64,000 nt of DNA, taken from Schauerella fraxinea. Its GTDB lineage: Bacteria > Pseudomonadota > Gammaproteobacteria > Burkholderiales > Burkholderiaceae_B. Each line of letters begins with the position of its first letter. Positions within the stretch are counted from its first letter, which is position 1. Under the pieces are notes generated by a model that made no database searches, was not told the origin of the DNA, and was given only the letters and a program-made list of their open reading frames with translations. Shown piece by piece: positions 52,813 to 61,701 of the stretch. The position numbers and the translations under genes are program-made. The stretch is taken from the NCBI GenBank assembly GCA_030849965.1, contig JAVDKL010000003.1:434001-498000 (forward strand), read 5' to 3'.

Positions 52813-55524
52813 TTACGCCGTGTAGTGTTTCAAAGAGGCCGCTGTACGGCTCTCGGTGTGATGAGCAATGAGGGTGGGGGCGCCGCAGGCCACCGTCGTG
52901 CCGCCGGCGTCGCCCGCGCCGGGGCCGATGTCGATGATCCAATCGCTCTGCGCCGCGACGCGCATGTCGTGTTCGACCACGATGACGGTGTTGCCGAGTT
53001 CCACCAGCCGCTGCAACTGCAGCATCAGGCGATCGACATCGGCAGGGTGCAAACCGGTAGTGGGTTCATCCAGCACATACAACGATGCGCCGCGTTGCGG
53101 GCGTTGCAGTTCGGTCGCGAGCTTGATGCGTTGCGCTTCGCCACCCGAAAGCTCGGTGGCGGGTTGCCCAAGGCGCAAGTACCCCAGGCCGATATCGCGC
53201 AGCACCGCCAACGCGCGCATGACCTGCGGCTCGCCTTCGAAAACATCGCATGCCGCATCCACGGTCAAGGCCAGCACATCGGCGATGTTCTTGTCGCGCC
53301 AGGTGATCTCCAGGGTTTGCGGGTTGTAGCGCGTGCCGTGGCAGGTGGAGCAGGGCGCATACACGCTGGGCAGAAACAGCAACTCGACGCTGACGAAGCC
53401 TTCGCCTTCGCAGGTGGGGCAGCGGCCCGCAGCCACGTTGAACGAAAACCGACCGGCACTGTAGCGCCGCTTCTTGGCGGCGGGCGTGTCGGCAAACAGC
53501 TTGCGTACGTGATCGAAAAGGCCGGTGTACGTGGCCAGATTGGAACGCGGTGTGCGCCCGATGGGCTTCTGATCCACGCGCACCAGGCGGCGTATGTCGT
53601 CCATGCCGCTTTCGATATGGCCCGACACGGTTTGCGGGCCCGATGCAAACAACGGATCGCGGTCTTCGTCTTCGTCGTTGTCGAGGGTGCGGCCCAGATG
53701 CGCGGCCACGAGTTCCGGCAGCGCCTGGCTCACCAGCGACGACTTGCCGGAACCCGAGATACCGGTCACGGTGGTAAAGCAGCCAAGCGGAAACGCAGCG
53801 GACTGCTTGTGCAGATTATTGCGCGTGACGTTCGCCAGCCGCAGCCAGCCGGTGGGCGTGCGGGCGGTGTGCGCGATGGGGGCCTGCTCGGCGAAAAGGT
53901 GCCGCCGGGTTTGCGACGCCTCGATATCCGCCAATCCTTGCGGCGGGCCGCTATACAGCACATACCCGCCGGCCTCGCCGGCCGCCGGGCCCACGTCCAC
54001 GAGCCAATCGGCGCGTCGCATCGTTTCCAGATCGTGTTCGACGACGAAGAGCGAATTGCCGTTGGCCTTCAATCGTTGCAGCGCCTCGAACAACGCTTCG
54101 CCATCCGCGGGGTGCAGGCCGGCCGACGGCTCGTCGAGCACATACACCACGCCAAACAACTGCGACGCGAGTTGCGTCGCCAGACGCAGCCGTTGCAGTT
54201 CGCCCGATGACAGCGTAGGGGTAGCGCGATCGAGTGCTAGATAGCCCAGGCCCAGTTGGATCAAGGCGGCGAGCCGGTCGAGCAGTTCCTGGGCCAGGCG
54301 TTGCGCGGCTAGTCGTTTTTCTGCGGACTGAACGGGTGTGCGCCGCACGTCGGGCGCGGCAGCATGTGCCGATCCTCCGGCGGCCACGCGTTTGTCGGTT
54401 GCCGCTTTGATGTCGGCGCGGCTGAGCGTGGCCGAAGCCGCTTGGGCCGTGCGTGTCGCGGCGGCGCGCCCCGACGCGCCTTTGACCCTGGCGCTACTGT
54501 CGTCCTCGGACGCGGCCGGTTCGCCGCGCGCGATGGGGCGCAGCAAGTCGGCCAGACGCGCCATCGGCAGTTGCAGGAATTCGCTGATGTCGAGACCCGC
54601 AAACGTAACCGACAAGGCTTCGCGCTTGAGCCGCTTGCCATGGCATTGCGGGCAGTCGCTGGATACCAGGAACTGCGACACGCGTTTTTTCATCAGGGCG
54701 CTTTGCGAAGTCGCGAACGTCTGCAGCACATAGCGCTTCGCGCCCGTGAATGTGCCTTGATAACTGGGTTCGAGTTTGCGCTTGAGCGCAGTGCGCGTCT
54801 CGGCCGGCGTAAACCCCGCATACACGGGCACCGTGGGCTGCTCGTCGGTAAACAGGATCCACTGGCGATCCTTCTTGGGCAGATCCTTCCAGGGCGTATC
54901 GACGTCATAGCCCATCGTGACCAGGATGTCGCGCAGGTTCTGGCCGTGCCACGCGGTAGGCCAGGCGGCCACCGCGCGTTCGCGAATCGTAAGGCTGGGA
55001 TCGGGCACCATCGAGGCTTCCGTGGCGTCGTACACCCGGCCCAGGCCATGGCAGGTGGGGCAGGCACCCTGCACCGTATTGGGCGAGAAATCTTCGGCGT
55101 ACAGCATCGGCTGCTTTGCCGGATAGGTGCCCGTGCGTGAATAGAGCATGCGCACCAGACTCGACAGCGTGGTCACGCTGCCGACCGATGACCGCGCGTT
55201 CGGGGTGCCGCGCTGCTGTTGCAAGGCCACGGCCGGCGGCAATCCCTCGATGCTGTCGACTTCGGGCACGCCCACTTGATCGATCAGGCGCCGCGCGTAG
55301 GGCGCCACGGATTCGAAGTAGCGGCGCTGGGCTTCGGCATACAGGGTACCGAAGGCCAGCGACGATTTGCCCGACCCGGACACGCCGGTAAACACGACCA
55401 ATGCATCGCGCGGAATATCCACCGCCACGTTCTTCAGATTGTGTTCGCGCGCACCCCGCACGGTGACAAAGCCCTCGCGGCTTTTTGCGTGATGTGCTGG
55501 ATGCGATGCGGCAGACTTGCTCAC
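52813..55524 (-). CDS. UvrA-like ABC ATPase (class II / UvrA2)
   Basis: A 903-residue excision-type ABC ATPase with two nucleotide-binding halves. Walker A motifs are [23 protein letters not shown] and [16 protein letters not shown], and signatures are [12 protein letters not shown] and [12 protein letters not shown]. Zinc clusters occur in [10 protein letters not shown] and CPQCHGK, and in CPTCEGEGF with CSTCHGTRY. It lacks the full UvrB-binding region and carries a low-complexity insert of about 70 residues (about 340-420). The GTG at 55524 has a strong GGGAG ribosome site and gives a better start than 55584. The group is linked to damage response and to drug resistance in some hosts. Confidence 0.9.
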   Translation of the reverse strand: MSKSAASHPAHHAKSREGFVTVRGAREHNLKNVAVDIPRDALVVFTGVSGSGKSSLAFGTLYAEAQRRYFESVAPYARRLIDQVGVPEVDSIEGLPPAVALQQQRGTPNARSSVGSVTTLSSLVRMLYSRTGTYPAKQPMLYAEDFSPNTVQGACPTCHGLGRVYDATEASMVPDPSLTIRERAVAAWPTAWHGQNLRDILVTMGYDVDTPWKDLPKKDRQWILFTDEQPTVPVYAGFTPAETRTALKRKLEPSYQGTFTGAKRYVLQTFATSQSALMKKRVSQFLVSSDCPQCHGKRLKREALSVTFAGLDISEFLQLPMARLADLLRPIARGEPAASEDDSSARVKGASGRAAATRTAQAASATLSRADIKAATDKRVAAGGSAHAAAPDVRRTPVQSAEKRLAAQRLAQELLDRLAALIQLGLGYLALDRATPTLSSGELQRLRLATQLASQLFGVVYVLDEPSAGLHPADGEALFEALQRLKANGNSLFVVEHDLETMRRADWLVDVGPAAGEAGGYVLYSGPPQGLADIEASQTRRHLFAEQAPIAHTARTPTGWLRLANVTRNNLHKQSAAFPLGCFTTVTGISGSGKSSLVSQALPELVAAHLGRTLDNDEDEDRDPLFASGPQTVSGHIESGMDDIRRLVRVDQKPIGRTPRSNLATYTGLFDHVRKLFADTPAAKKRRYSAGRFSFNVAAGRCPTCEGEGFVSVELLFLPSVYAPCSTCHGTRYNPQTLEITWRDKNIADVLALTVDAACDVFEGEPQVMRALAVLRDIGLGYLRLGQPATELSGGEAQRIKLATELQRPQRGASLYVLDEPTTGLHPADVDRLMLQLQRLVELGNTVIVVEHDMRVAAQSDWIIDIGPGAGDAGGTTVACGAPTLIAHHTESRTAASLKHYTA

Positions 55525-55650
55525 GACGCGTTCTCCCTGTTGAGTATTGGCCAAGAGCACTGCTGATGCACGGCGCGTGCCCATCGCGCGCCGCGTATAT
55601 CCCCCAATGACCGCCCGCGCTGATTTATCGATATCATTTGCTCATCCAGA

Positions 55651-55665
55651 ATATTGGATCCATAT
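55651..55665. promoter_or_regulatory. VanR-like operator candidate upstream of GntR gene
   Basis: ATATTGGATCCATAT, with core TGGATCCA, is nearly symmetric. The same 12-bp core recurs at 56619-56630 before the oxidase gene. The Caulobacter VanR operator ATTGGATCCAAT has the same core, so this fits an FCD-type GntR regulator acting on its own gene at 55800. Confidence 0.65.
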
Positions 55666-55799
55666 AGCCACCCGCCATGCCCTCTACAATCGACGGGGCG
55701 GGCAGGGGCCGGATGATTGACCTTCGTGCTCGAGGCGGCGCGGGCCGCTTTCCTGCCGCCACGACAGATAAATAGACGTCCTAGAGACACGGAATCGCC

Positions 55800-56489
55800 A
55801 TGCCTGCCCTTCAGCCTGAAAAAGCCAGCCTGCGTATCAAGCGCAAAAGCCTACCTGAAACCTTGGCGGATTCGTTGCGCGAACGCATCTTGAACGGCGA
55901 ATTTCGCGAAGGCGATCAGCTGATTCAGGAAACCATTGCCGAGGAATACGAAGTCAGCCGCATGCCGGTGCGCGAGGCGTTGCGGCAGCTCGAAGCGTCG
56001 GGTTTGATTCAACTGAAGGCGCACAAGGGCGCGGTGGTGACGTCCATCCCGCTGGCGCAGATCAAGGAACTCTTCGAACTGCGGGCCCTGCTCGAATCCG
56101 ATCTGCTGGGCCGCGCGATGCCGCACATGACCGACGCCAGCCTGGCCGAGTCGGCCACTATCCTCAAACAGCTCGAGGAGGCGTACCACGCAAAGAACGT
56201 GGCCATGTGGGGCCAACTGAATTGGGCGTTTCACCGCAGCCTGTATCTGCCCGCCGGGCGCGTGCAGACCATGGCGGTAGTGCAGGGGATCAATCTGCAG
56301 ACCGATCGCTATATCCGCTTGCAGTTGTTGGTCACGGGCGACTTCGCCGATGCCGAAGGCGAACACCGCGAGATGCTCAGGCTCTGTCATGCGGGTGACG
56401 CGCCGGCGGCCACGGCGTTTCTCAACACCCATATCCTGACCGCGGCCGCACACCTGATCCAGGCGCTGGAAGCACATCAGCAAGGATAG
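55800..56489 (+). CDS. GntR-family regulator, FCD subfamily (hydroxyproline operon)
   Basis: A 229-residue FadR/GntR regulator. The winged helix covers residues about 12-75 (LADSLRERILNGEFREGDQLIQETIAEEYEVSRMPVREALRQLEASG). The FCD domain ends HREMLRLCHAGDAPAATAFLNTHILTAAAHLI. Two copies of the VanR-like site (55651 and 56619) flank the gene. It begins the rightward operon 55800-63117 and probably represses the oxidase operon until a hydroxyproline-derived inducer binds. Confidence 0.93.
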   Translation: MPALQPEKASLRIKRKSLPETLADSLRERILNGEFREGDQLIQETIAEEYEVSRMPVREALRQLEASGLIQLKAHKGAVVTSIPLAQIKELFELRALLESDLLGRAMPHMTDASLAESATILKQLEEAYHAKNVAMWGQLNWAFHRSLYLPAGRVQTMAVVQGINLQTDRYIRLQLLVTGDFADAEGEHREMLRLCHAGDAPAATAFLNTHILTAAAHLIQALEAHQQG

Positions 56490-56618
56490 CAAGCCAGGGG
56501 CAGCAGCAGGGGCGCAGTTGGACAACGGCTGGGTAAAGGCAGGGCAACGGCAGGATGGCGTCGCGGTAGGGTCGGACGCCTTCTGCCTCGAAAGCTAGGG
56601 CAAACCCGAATTCAATGT

Positions 56619-56630
56619 ATATTGGATCCA
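56619..56630. promoter_or_regulatory. VanR-like operator candidate upstream of oxidase gene
   Basis: ATATTGGATCCA matches 12 bases of the site at 55651-55665. It lies 16 nt before the ATG at 56647 and overlaps a possible -10 box GATAAT (56632-56637), so binding would block initiation. If that -10 box is used the transcript would have almost no leader. Confidence 0.6.
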
Positions 56631-56646
56631 GGATAATGTGTCCCAC

Positions 56647-57921
56647 ATGGAACGCGATGCGACCCTGACTCCCCACCCCTGCGACGTCGTTGTCGCGGGT
56701 GCCGGCCTGATCGGCTTGGCCTGCGCGCACGCGGCATTACGCGAGGGGCTGTCGGTCGCCGTCATTGATCGTGACTTCGAAGGCGATCGCGCATCGCACG
56801 GCAATGCCGGCGGGATCGCGGTAAGCGAAAGCACCCCCATCTCCGTACCGGGCCTGTTCTTCAAAGCAGCAAAGTGGTTGATCGATCCGCTGGGCCCGTT
56901 GAGCGTAAGCCCGGCGCATCTGCCACGCGCGCTGCCGTGGTTTCTCGCCTTCAACCGTGTGAGCCGGCCACAGCATTACGCCGCCATCTCGCATGCGCTG
57001 GCGGCGCTGAACCATCGCGTCTATGACGATTTGCTGCCCGTGCTGGAAGACCTCGGGATGCGCAGTGCGTTGTACCGCCGCGGCGCGTTGACCGTGTACG
57101 AATCCGACGCGGCGTTTGCCGCCGATTCGCGCGAGTGGGCATTCAAGCGCGAACTGGGTGTGCGTTGGCATGCCTTGGGCGGCGCCGACTTGCGTGCACT
57201 CGAACCCGCGTTGGCGCCGGTGTTCAAGCATGCCGTGATGCTGGAAGATTGGGCGCACCTGAGCGATCCCAGGGCATTGGTCACTGCTTGGCGCGCGCGC
57301 GTCGTCGCCCTGGGCGCTACCCTGATTCGAGGCGATGCGGAGCACGTCGACGTCTCGCGCACGCAAGCCCCTGCCGTCGTGCTCACGAGCGGCCAGCGCG
57401 TGGGCGGGCGACAGATCGTGGTGGCCTGCGGTGCGTGGTCGGCCACGCTCGCCAAAAGCGTGGGCGACCGTGTGTTGCTCGATAGCGAACGCGGCTACAA
57501 CACCACGCTGCCGGAATCTGCCGCAACCCTTGCTCGCGAAGTGATCTTCGCCGAGCGCAAGTTCGTGGCCACGCCGCTCGATATCGGGTTGCGCATCGGT
57601 GGCGCAGCCGAGTTCGCCGGGCTGAGCGCGCCGCCCAATTACCGGCGCGCCGATGCGCTGATGGCGTTGGGCCGCCGCTTCATCCCCGGGCTCAACGAGC
57701 AAGGCGCCACGCGGTGGATGGGGCACCGGCCGGCCACGCCGGATTCGCTGCCGGTGATCGGGCGTTCGCCGCACGCTGACGCGGTGGTGTATGCCTTCGG
57801 TCATGGCCACCTGGGGTTGACGCAATCGGCCACCACCGGCGCGCTTGTGGCCGACGTCTTGATGCGCCGCACACCGCGCGTCGATCTTGCGCCTTATGCC
57901 ATCTCGCGATTTTCACCCTGA
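56647..57921 (+). CDS. FAD-dependent oxidase (D-hydroxyproline dehydrogenase-like)
   Basis: A DadA-type flavoprotein of 424 residues from the ATG at 56647 (427 from the GTG at 56638). The Rossmann motif is VVVAGAGLIGLACAHAALREGLSVAVIDRD, then SHGNAGGIAVSES, and the C-terminal HRPATPDSLPVIGRSPHADAVVYAFGHGHLGLT loop matches D-amino-acid dehydrogenases. In this operon it should oxidise cis-4-hydroxy-D-proline to 1-pyrroline-4-hydroxy-2-carboxylate. The electron acceptor is probably the respiratory chain. Confidence 0.9.
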   Translation: MERDATLTPHPCDVVVAGAGLIGLACAHAALREGLSVAVIDRDFEGDRASHGNAGGIAVSESTPISVPGLFFKAAKWLIDPLGPLSVSPAHLPRALPWFLAFNRVSRPQHYAAISHALAALNHRVYDDLLPVLEDLGMRSALYRRGALTVYESDAAFAADSREWAFKRELGVRWHALGGADLRALEPALAPVFKHAVMLEDWAHLSDPRALVTAWRARVVALGATLIRGDAEHVDVSRTQAPAVVLTSGQRVGGRQIVVACGAWSATLAKSVGDRVLLDSERGYNTTLPESAATLAREVIFAERKFVATPLDIGLRIGGAAEFAGLSAPPNYRRADALMALGRRFIPGLNEQGATRWMGHRPATPDSLPVIGRSPHADAVVYAFGHGHLGLTQSATTGALVADVLMRRTPRVDLAPYAISRFSP

Positions 57922-58001
57922 CCGACCACAGCCCCGCGCCGCTGTCTTTCAACGGCGGCGCCTCTCTTTCGATGTTTGCGTTTTTCTACGAGGACGATGC
58001 C

Positions 58002-58904
58002 ATGAACGTTAACTGGAGCGGCGTGTTTCCCGCCGTCACGACCAAGATGAAGGCCGACGGTTCGCTGGATGAGGCGGCCATCAAAAAAGGCCTGCAACGC
58101 CTGCTCGACGGTGGCGTGGGCGGCGTGGTGATGATGGGAATGGTGGGCGAGAACGCTTCGCTCAGTCCGGAAGAAAAACGCCGCGTGTTGACGATCGCCC
58201 GCGACACCGTAGGCGGCCGCGTGCCGATCGTCTCGGGCTGCGCCGAAACCAGTACGGCCGCCGCGATGCAGTTCGCGCGCGACGCCGAAGCGATCGGTAT
58301 CGACGGGTTGATGGTGTTCCCGGGGCTCACCTACAAATCCGATGGCCGCGAAACCGTCGCCTTTTATCGCAGCGTGGCGCAGTCGACCACGCTGGCGATC
58401 ATGCTCTACAACAACCCGCGCGGCTACGGCGTTGACCTCACGCCTGCCTTGTTGGAAGAACTTAAGGACGAACCCAACATCGTCTGCATCAAAGAGGAAA
58501 CGTACGACACCACGCGCGTGACCGATCTGTATAACCAGTTCGGCGACCGCTTCATTGTGTTCTGCGGCGTCGACGACCTGGTGCTCGAAAGTGTGGCCTT
58601 GGGCGTGAAAGGGTGGGTGTCCGGCATGGCCAATGCGCTGCCGGAAGAGTCGGTCGAGCTGCTCGATCTGGCGGTGGCCGGAAAGTATGATGAGGCACGT
58701 AAGCTCTACCGCATTCTCACGCCGCTTTTTCACCTCGATACGCACGTCAAGCTCGTGCAGTACATCAAGCTGGCTGAACAGGAATACGCCGGATTTTCCG
58801 AAACGGTGCGCGCGCCGCGCTTGCCGCTCGAAGGTGAGGAACGCGCTCGGGTGCTTGCCGTGGTGAAGAAAACACAGGCGGATCTCGCGGCACGCAAGCG
58901 CTGA
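58002..58904 (+). CDS. DapA/NanA-family enzyme, probable pyrroline-hydroxycarboxylate deaminase
   Basis: A 300-residue class I aldolase-fold protein. Tyr136 (MLYNNPR) and the Schiff-base Lys164 (VCIKEETYD) are the catalytic pair; MVGENASLSPEEK replaces the usual GTTGE region with GENAS. In hydroxyproline operons this family converts 1-pyrroline-4-hydroxy-2-carboxylate to 2-oxoglutarate semialdehyde plus ammonia. The ATG at 58002 has a GAGGACG ribosome site. The gene is 80 nt after the oxidase gene. Confidence 0.9.
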   Translation: MNVNWSGVFPAVTTKMKADGSLDEAAIKKGLQRLLDGGVGGVVMMGMVGENASLSPEEKRRVLTIARDTVGGRVPIVSGCAETSTAAAMQFARDAEAIGIDGLMVFPGLTYKSDGRETVAFYRSVAQSTTLAIMLYNNPRGYGVDLTPALLEELKDEPNIVCIKEETYDTTRVTDLYNQFGDRFIVFCGVDDLVLESVALGVKGWVSGMANALPEESVELLDLAVAGKYDEARKLYRILTPLFHLDTHVKLVQYIKLAEQEYAGFSETVRAPRLPLEGEERARVLAVVKKTQADLAARKR

Positions 58905-59002
58905 TCTGAGTCGGGCGACGGTGAGCCGACCGCGCCGGTTGGAAGCAGCTGAGCTGAGTTGCTTCGTGTTGCGTGGAACTGAAGCATCATTTCGGAGCAA
59001 AG

Positions 59003-60001
59003 ATGGTCGACACGTTTTTCTGCATCGATGGACATACCTGCGGCAACCCCGTGCGTGTGGTGGCAGGGGGTGCACCGCGGCTCGAAGGCGCCGATATGAT
59101 CGCGCAGCGCGCCCATTTCGAGCGCGAGTACGACTGGATCCGCACGGCCTTGATGTTCGAGCCGCGCGGCCACGACGTGATGTCGGGATCGATTCTGTAT
59201 CCGCCCACACGCGACGATTGCGACGCCGCCATTTTGTTTATCGAAGTGAGCGGCTGCCTGCCCATGTGCGGGCACGGCACGATCGGCACGGTGACGGCGG
59301 CGATCGAGCACGGACTGGTGCGCCCGCGCGAGCCCGGCACGATCCGCCTCGATACGCCCGCAGGCCTGGTTGTGGCGCGCTACAAGATGGACGGGCGTTT
59401 CGTGTCGTCGGTCACGCTCACCAACGTGGCCTCGTATCTGCACGATACCGACCTGAGCATCGAGGTGCCAGGCTTGGGCGAGCTGACCTTCGATGTGGCC
59501 TACGGTGGCAATTTCTACGCCATCATCGAACCGCAATCTGCCTATGGCGGGTTGCATGCCCTCACGCCCGCCGATATTCAACGCCTGAGCCCCGAGATCC
59601 GCCGGCTTGCCAACGAAAAATACAGCTTCGTGCATCCCGAGCAACCCAGCATTAAAGGCTTGTCGCATGTGATGTGGACCGATCGCGCCACACTGCCCGA
59701 GGCCCATGCGCGGAACGCGGTGTTCTATGGCGACAAGGCCATCGATCGTTCGCCTTGCGGCACGGGAACGTCGGCACGGCTGGCGCAACTGGTGGGTCGC
59801 GGCCGCTTGGATATCGGTGTGCCGTTCGTGCACGAGAGCATTATTCACACGCTGTTTACCGGCACCGCGATCGAACGCACGACGGTCGGCGGGCGCGACG
59901 CCATCGTTCCCACCATCGAAGGGTGGGCGCGCGTGACCGGGCACAACACGATCTTCGTCGACCCACGCGATCCGCTCGCCATGGGCTTCGTTCTCAAATG
60001 A
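59003..60001 (+). CDS. 4-hydroxyproline 2-epimerase (proline racemase family)
   Basis: A 332-residue proline racemase-fold enzyme. Both catalytic cysteines are present: Cys89 in CLPMCGHGTIG and Cys252 in SPCGTGTSARLAQL. Having two Cys favours an epimerase over trans-3-hydroxyproline dehydratase, in which the second Cys is replaced by Thr. It would convert trans-4-hydroxy-L-proline to cis-4-hydroxy-D-proline, the substrate of the neighbouring oxidase. The start at 59003 has a GGAGC ribosome site. It overlaps the next gene by 4 nt. Confidence 0.92.
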   Translation: MVDTFFCIDGHTCGNPVRVVAGGAPRLEGADMIAQRAHFEREYDWIRTALMFEPRGHDVMSGSILYPPTRDDCDAAILFIEVSGCLPMCGHGTIGTVTAAIEHGLVRPREPGTIRLDTPAGLVVARYKMDGRFVSSVTLTNVASYLHDTDLSIEVPGLGELTFDVAYGGNFYAIIEPQSAYGGLHALTPADIQRLSPEIRRLANEKYSFVHPEQPSIKGLSHVMWTDRATLPEAHARNAVFYGDKAIDRSPCGTGTSARLAQLVGRGRLDIGVPFVHESIIHTLFTGTAIERTTVGGRDAIVPTIEGWARVTGHNTIFVDPRDPLAMGFVLK

Positions 60002-61260
60002 TCGATCTCTCGCCTGCCGATATCGCGATGCGCGACGGGGCGCACGGCGACGCAGCTGCGCTTGCGATGCGGGTGCTGATCCGGTCGGCCGCCGTGATGG
60101 GCGCCGAGCGACTGATCGACGTGAGCAGCGCGCATATCGACGGCTGCCTGTATCACGGGCAAGCCAGTCTCGATTTCGTCGATCGGCTCGTGGCGGGCCA
60201 GGGCCGCGTGGTGATTCCCACTACGCTCAATGTGGGCTCGATCGATCTGATTCATCCCGAGCTGTTTCGTGGCGACGACGCATTGCGCACCAACGGGCGG
60301 CGCCTGATGGAGGCGCACCTGGCGCTGGGCTGCGAATCGACGTTTACGTGCGCGCCGTATCAACTGGCGCATCGGCCCGTGCTCGGCCAACAGATCGCCT
60401 GGGCCGAATCGAACGCCATCGTGTTTGCCAATTCGGTGCTGGGCGCGCGCACCAACCGCTATGGCGATTTTCTCGACCTGTGCGCGGCACTCACCGGCCG
60501 TGCGCCGCATTGCGGCTTGCACGTGACTGAAAACCGCTATGCCACGGTGCGCATCGATGTGTCCGGCATCGCGGTGGGACAAGCCGGTCGCGACATCCTG
60601 TACGCCGCGTTGGGCATGATCGTCGGCGCCCGCGCCGGCAGCGACATCGCCGTCATCGTGGGGTTGCCGCTCGACACCACCGAGGACGAGTTGAAGGCAT
60701 TGGGCGCGTCGGCAGCGTCCAGCGGCGCGGTCGGCTTGTTTCACGCCGCGGGCATCACGCCGGAAGCGCCTTCCCTCGAGGTCGCGTGTGGCGGTCGCGC
60801 CCCGCGCACCACATGGCGGGTCACGGCAAGCGATCTCGACGCGGTACGGCGCACGCTCAATACCGCGCAGGCCGGCGATCCGCTCGCGGCGGTGAGCGTC
60901 GGCACGCCCCATTTCTCACTGGCCGAATTTGCAGCGCTCGAAGCGCTGCTGGGCGATGAGCCGACGCCATTGCGTACCGACTTCTACGTCAACACCAGCC
61001 GCTACATTCTTTGGGAATTGGAGCAAGCGGGACGGGCGCGCACGTTGGCGCAAGCGGGGGTGCAGATCGTGACCGATACCTGTACCTACATCACGCCCAT
61101 CATGAAACAGACGCGCGGCTTGGTGATGACCAACTCCGGCAAATGGGCGCACTACGCACCCGCCAATATCGGGGTCGAGGTGGCGTACGGCAGTTTGCGC
61201 GAATGCGTGCGGTCGGCAGCGCTCGGGGAGGTCTGGTTCGATGCCGCGATCACCCACTGA
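59998..61260 (+). CDS. Aconitase X catalytic subunit (cis-3-hydroxyproline dehydratase type)
   Basis: A 420-residue large subunit of the aconitase-X family, which dehydrates hydroxylated acids using an iron-sulfur cluster. Cys118 (CESTFTCAPY), Cys362 (TDTCTYITP) and Cys403 (SLRECVRSA) fit the cluster ligands. AESNAIVFANSVLGARTNRYGDF and MTNSGKWAHYAP are conserved family loops. It overlaps the epimerase gene by ATGA and the small subunit gene by 20 nt. In related operons the two-subunit enzyme dehydrates cis-3-hydroxy-L-proline to 1-pyrroline-2-carboxylate. The alternative mevalonate-5-phosphate dehydratase role is excluded by context. Confidence 0.9.
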   Translation: MIDLSPADIAMRDGAHGDAAALAMRVLIRSAAVMGAERLIDVSSAHIDGCLYHGQASLDFVDRLVAGQGRVVIPTTLNVGSIDLIHPELFRGDDALRTNGRRLMEAHLALGCESTFTCAPYQLAHRPVLGQQIAWAESNAIVFANSVLGARTNRYGDFLDLCAALTGRAPHCGLHVTENRYATVRIDVSGIAVGQAGRDILYAALGMIVGARAGSDIAVIVGLPLDTTEDELKALGASAASSGAVGLFHAAGITPEAPSLEVACGGRAPRTTWRVTASDLDAVRRTLNTAQAGDPLAAVSVGTPHFSLAEFAALEALLGDEPTPLRTDFYVNTSRYILWELEQAGRARTLAQAGVQIVTDTCTYITPIMKQTRGLVMTNSGKWAHYAPANIGVEVAYGSLRECVRSAALGEVWFDAAITH

Positions 61261-61687
61261 GTACGCGGCCACGACGATGGTCGCCGGCCGTGGCCATGGG
61301 CCTGCCGCATCCATTGCGCCGCTCAGTTTCTGGGGCGGCTACGACGCCGCCACGGGATTGATCGTCGAGAAACGCCATCCGTCGTGCGGGCAATCGCTTG
61401 CCGGCCGCGTGATGGTGATGGCTACCGCAAAAGGCTCGAGTTCGAGCAGCAGCGTGTTGGCCGAAGCAATACGCAACGGGCAGGCGCCGGCTGCCGTGAT
61501 CATGCGCGAGCGCGACATCATTGTCGCGCTTGGCTGCATCGTGGCGTCCGAGCTGTATGCGATCGATGTGCCGGTGGTCATCGTCGATGCGGCCGCATGG
61601 GATGCCATTGGCCAGGCAGGTGACGGCTGCGTGATCGCGGTCGACGCCGATAGCCGGGCCGCGCGGATCACGATCGATTTACCTTGA
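61241..61687 (+). CDS. Aconitase X small (swivelling) subunit, DUF126
   Basis: A 148-residue swivelling-domain partner of the aconitase-X large subunit. WGGYDAATGLIVEKRHPSCGQSLAGRVMVMATAKGSSSSSSVLAEAI carries the substrate-binding Ser-rich loop of this domain. Its start lies 20 nt inside the large-subunit gene, indicating coupled translation into a heterodimer. Confidence 0.92.
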   Translation: MPRSPTEYAATTMVAGRGHGPAASIAPLSFWGGYDAATGLIVEKRHPSCGQSLAGRVMVMATAKGSSSSSSVLAEAIRNGQAPAAVIMRERDIIVALGCIVASELYAIDVPVVIVDAAAWDAIGQAGDGCVIAVDADSRAARITIDLP

Positions 61688-61701
61688 AGCAGGAGCGAAA
61701 C

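Noticed and set aside
59003-60001. trans-3-hydroxyproline dehydratase identity for the racemase-family gene
   Set aside because: That enzyme has Thr at the second catalytic site; here both Cys89 and Cys252 are present, favouring an epimerase.
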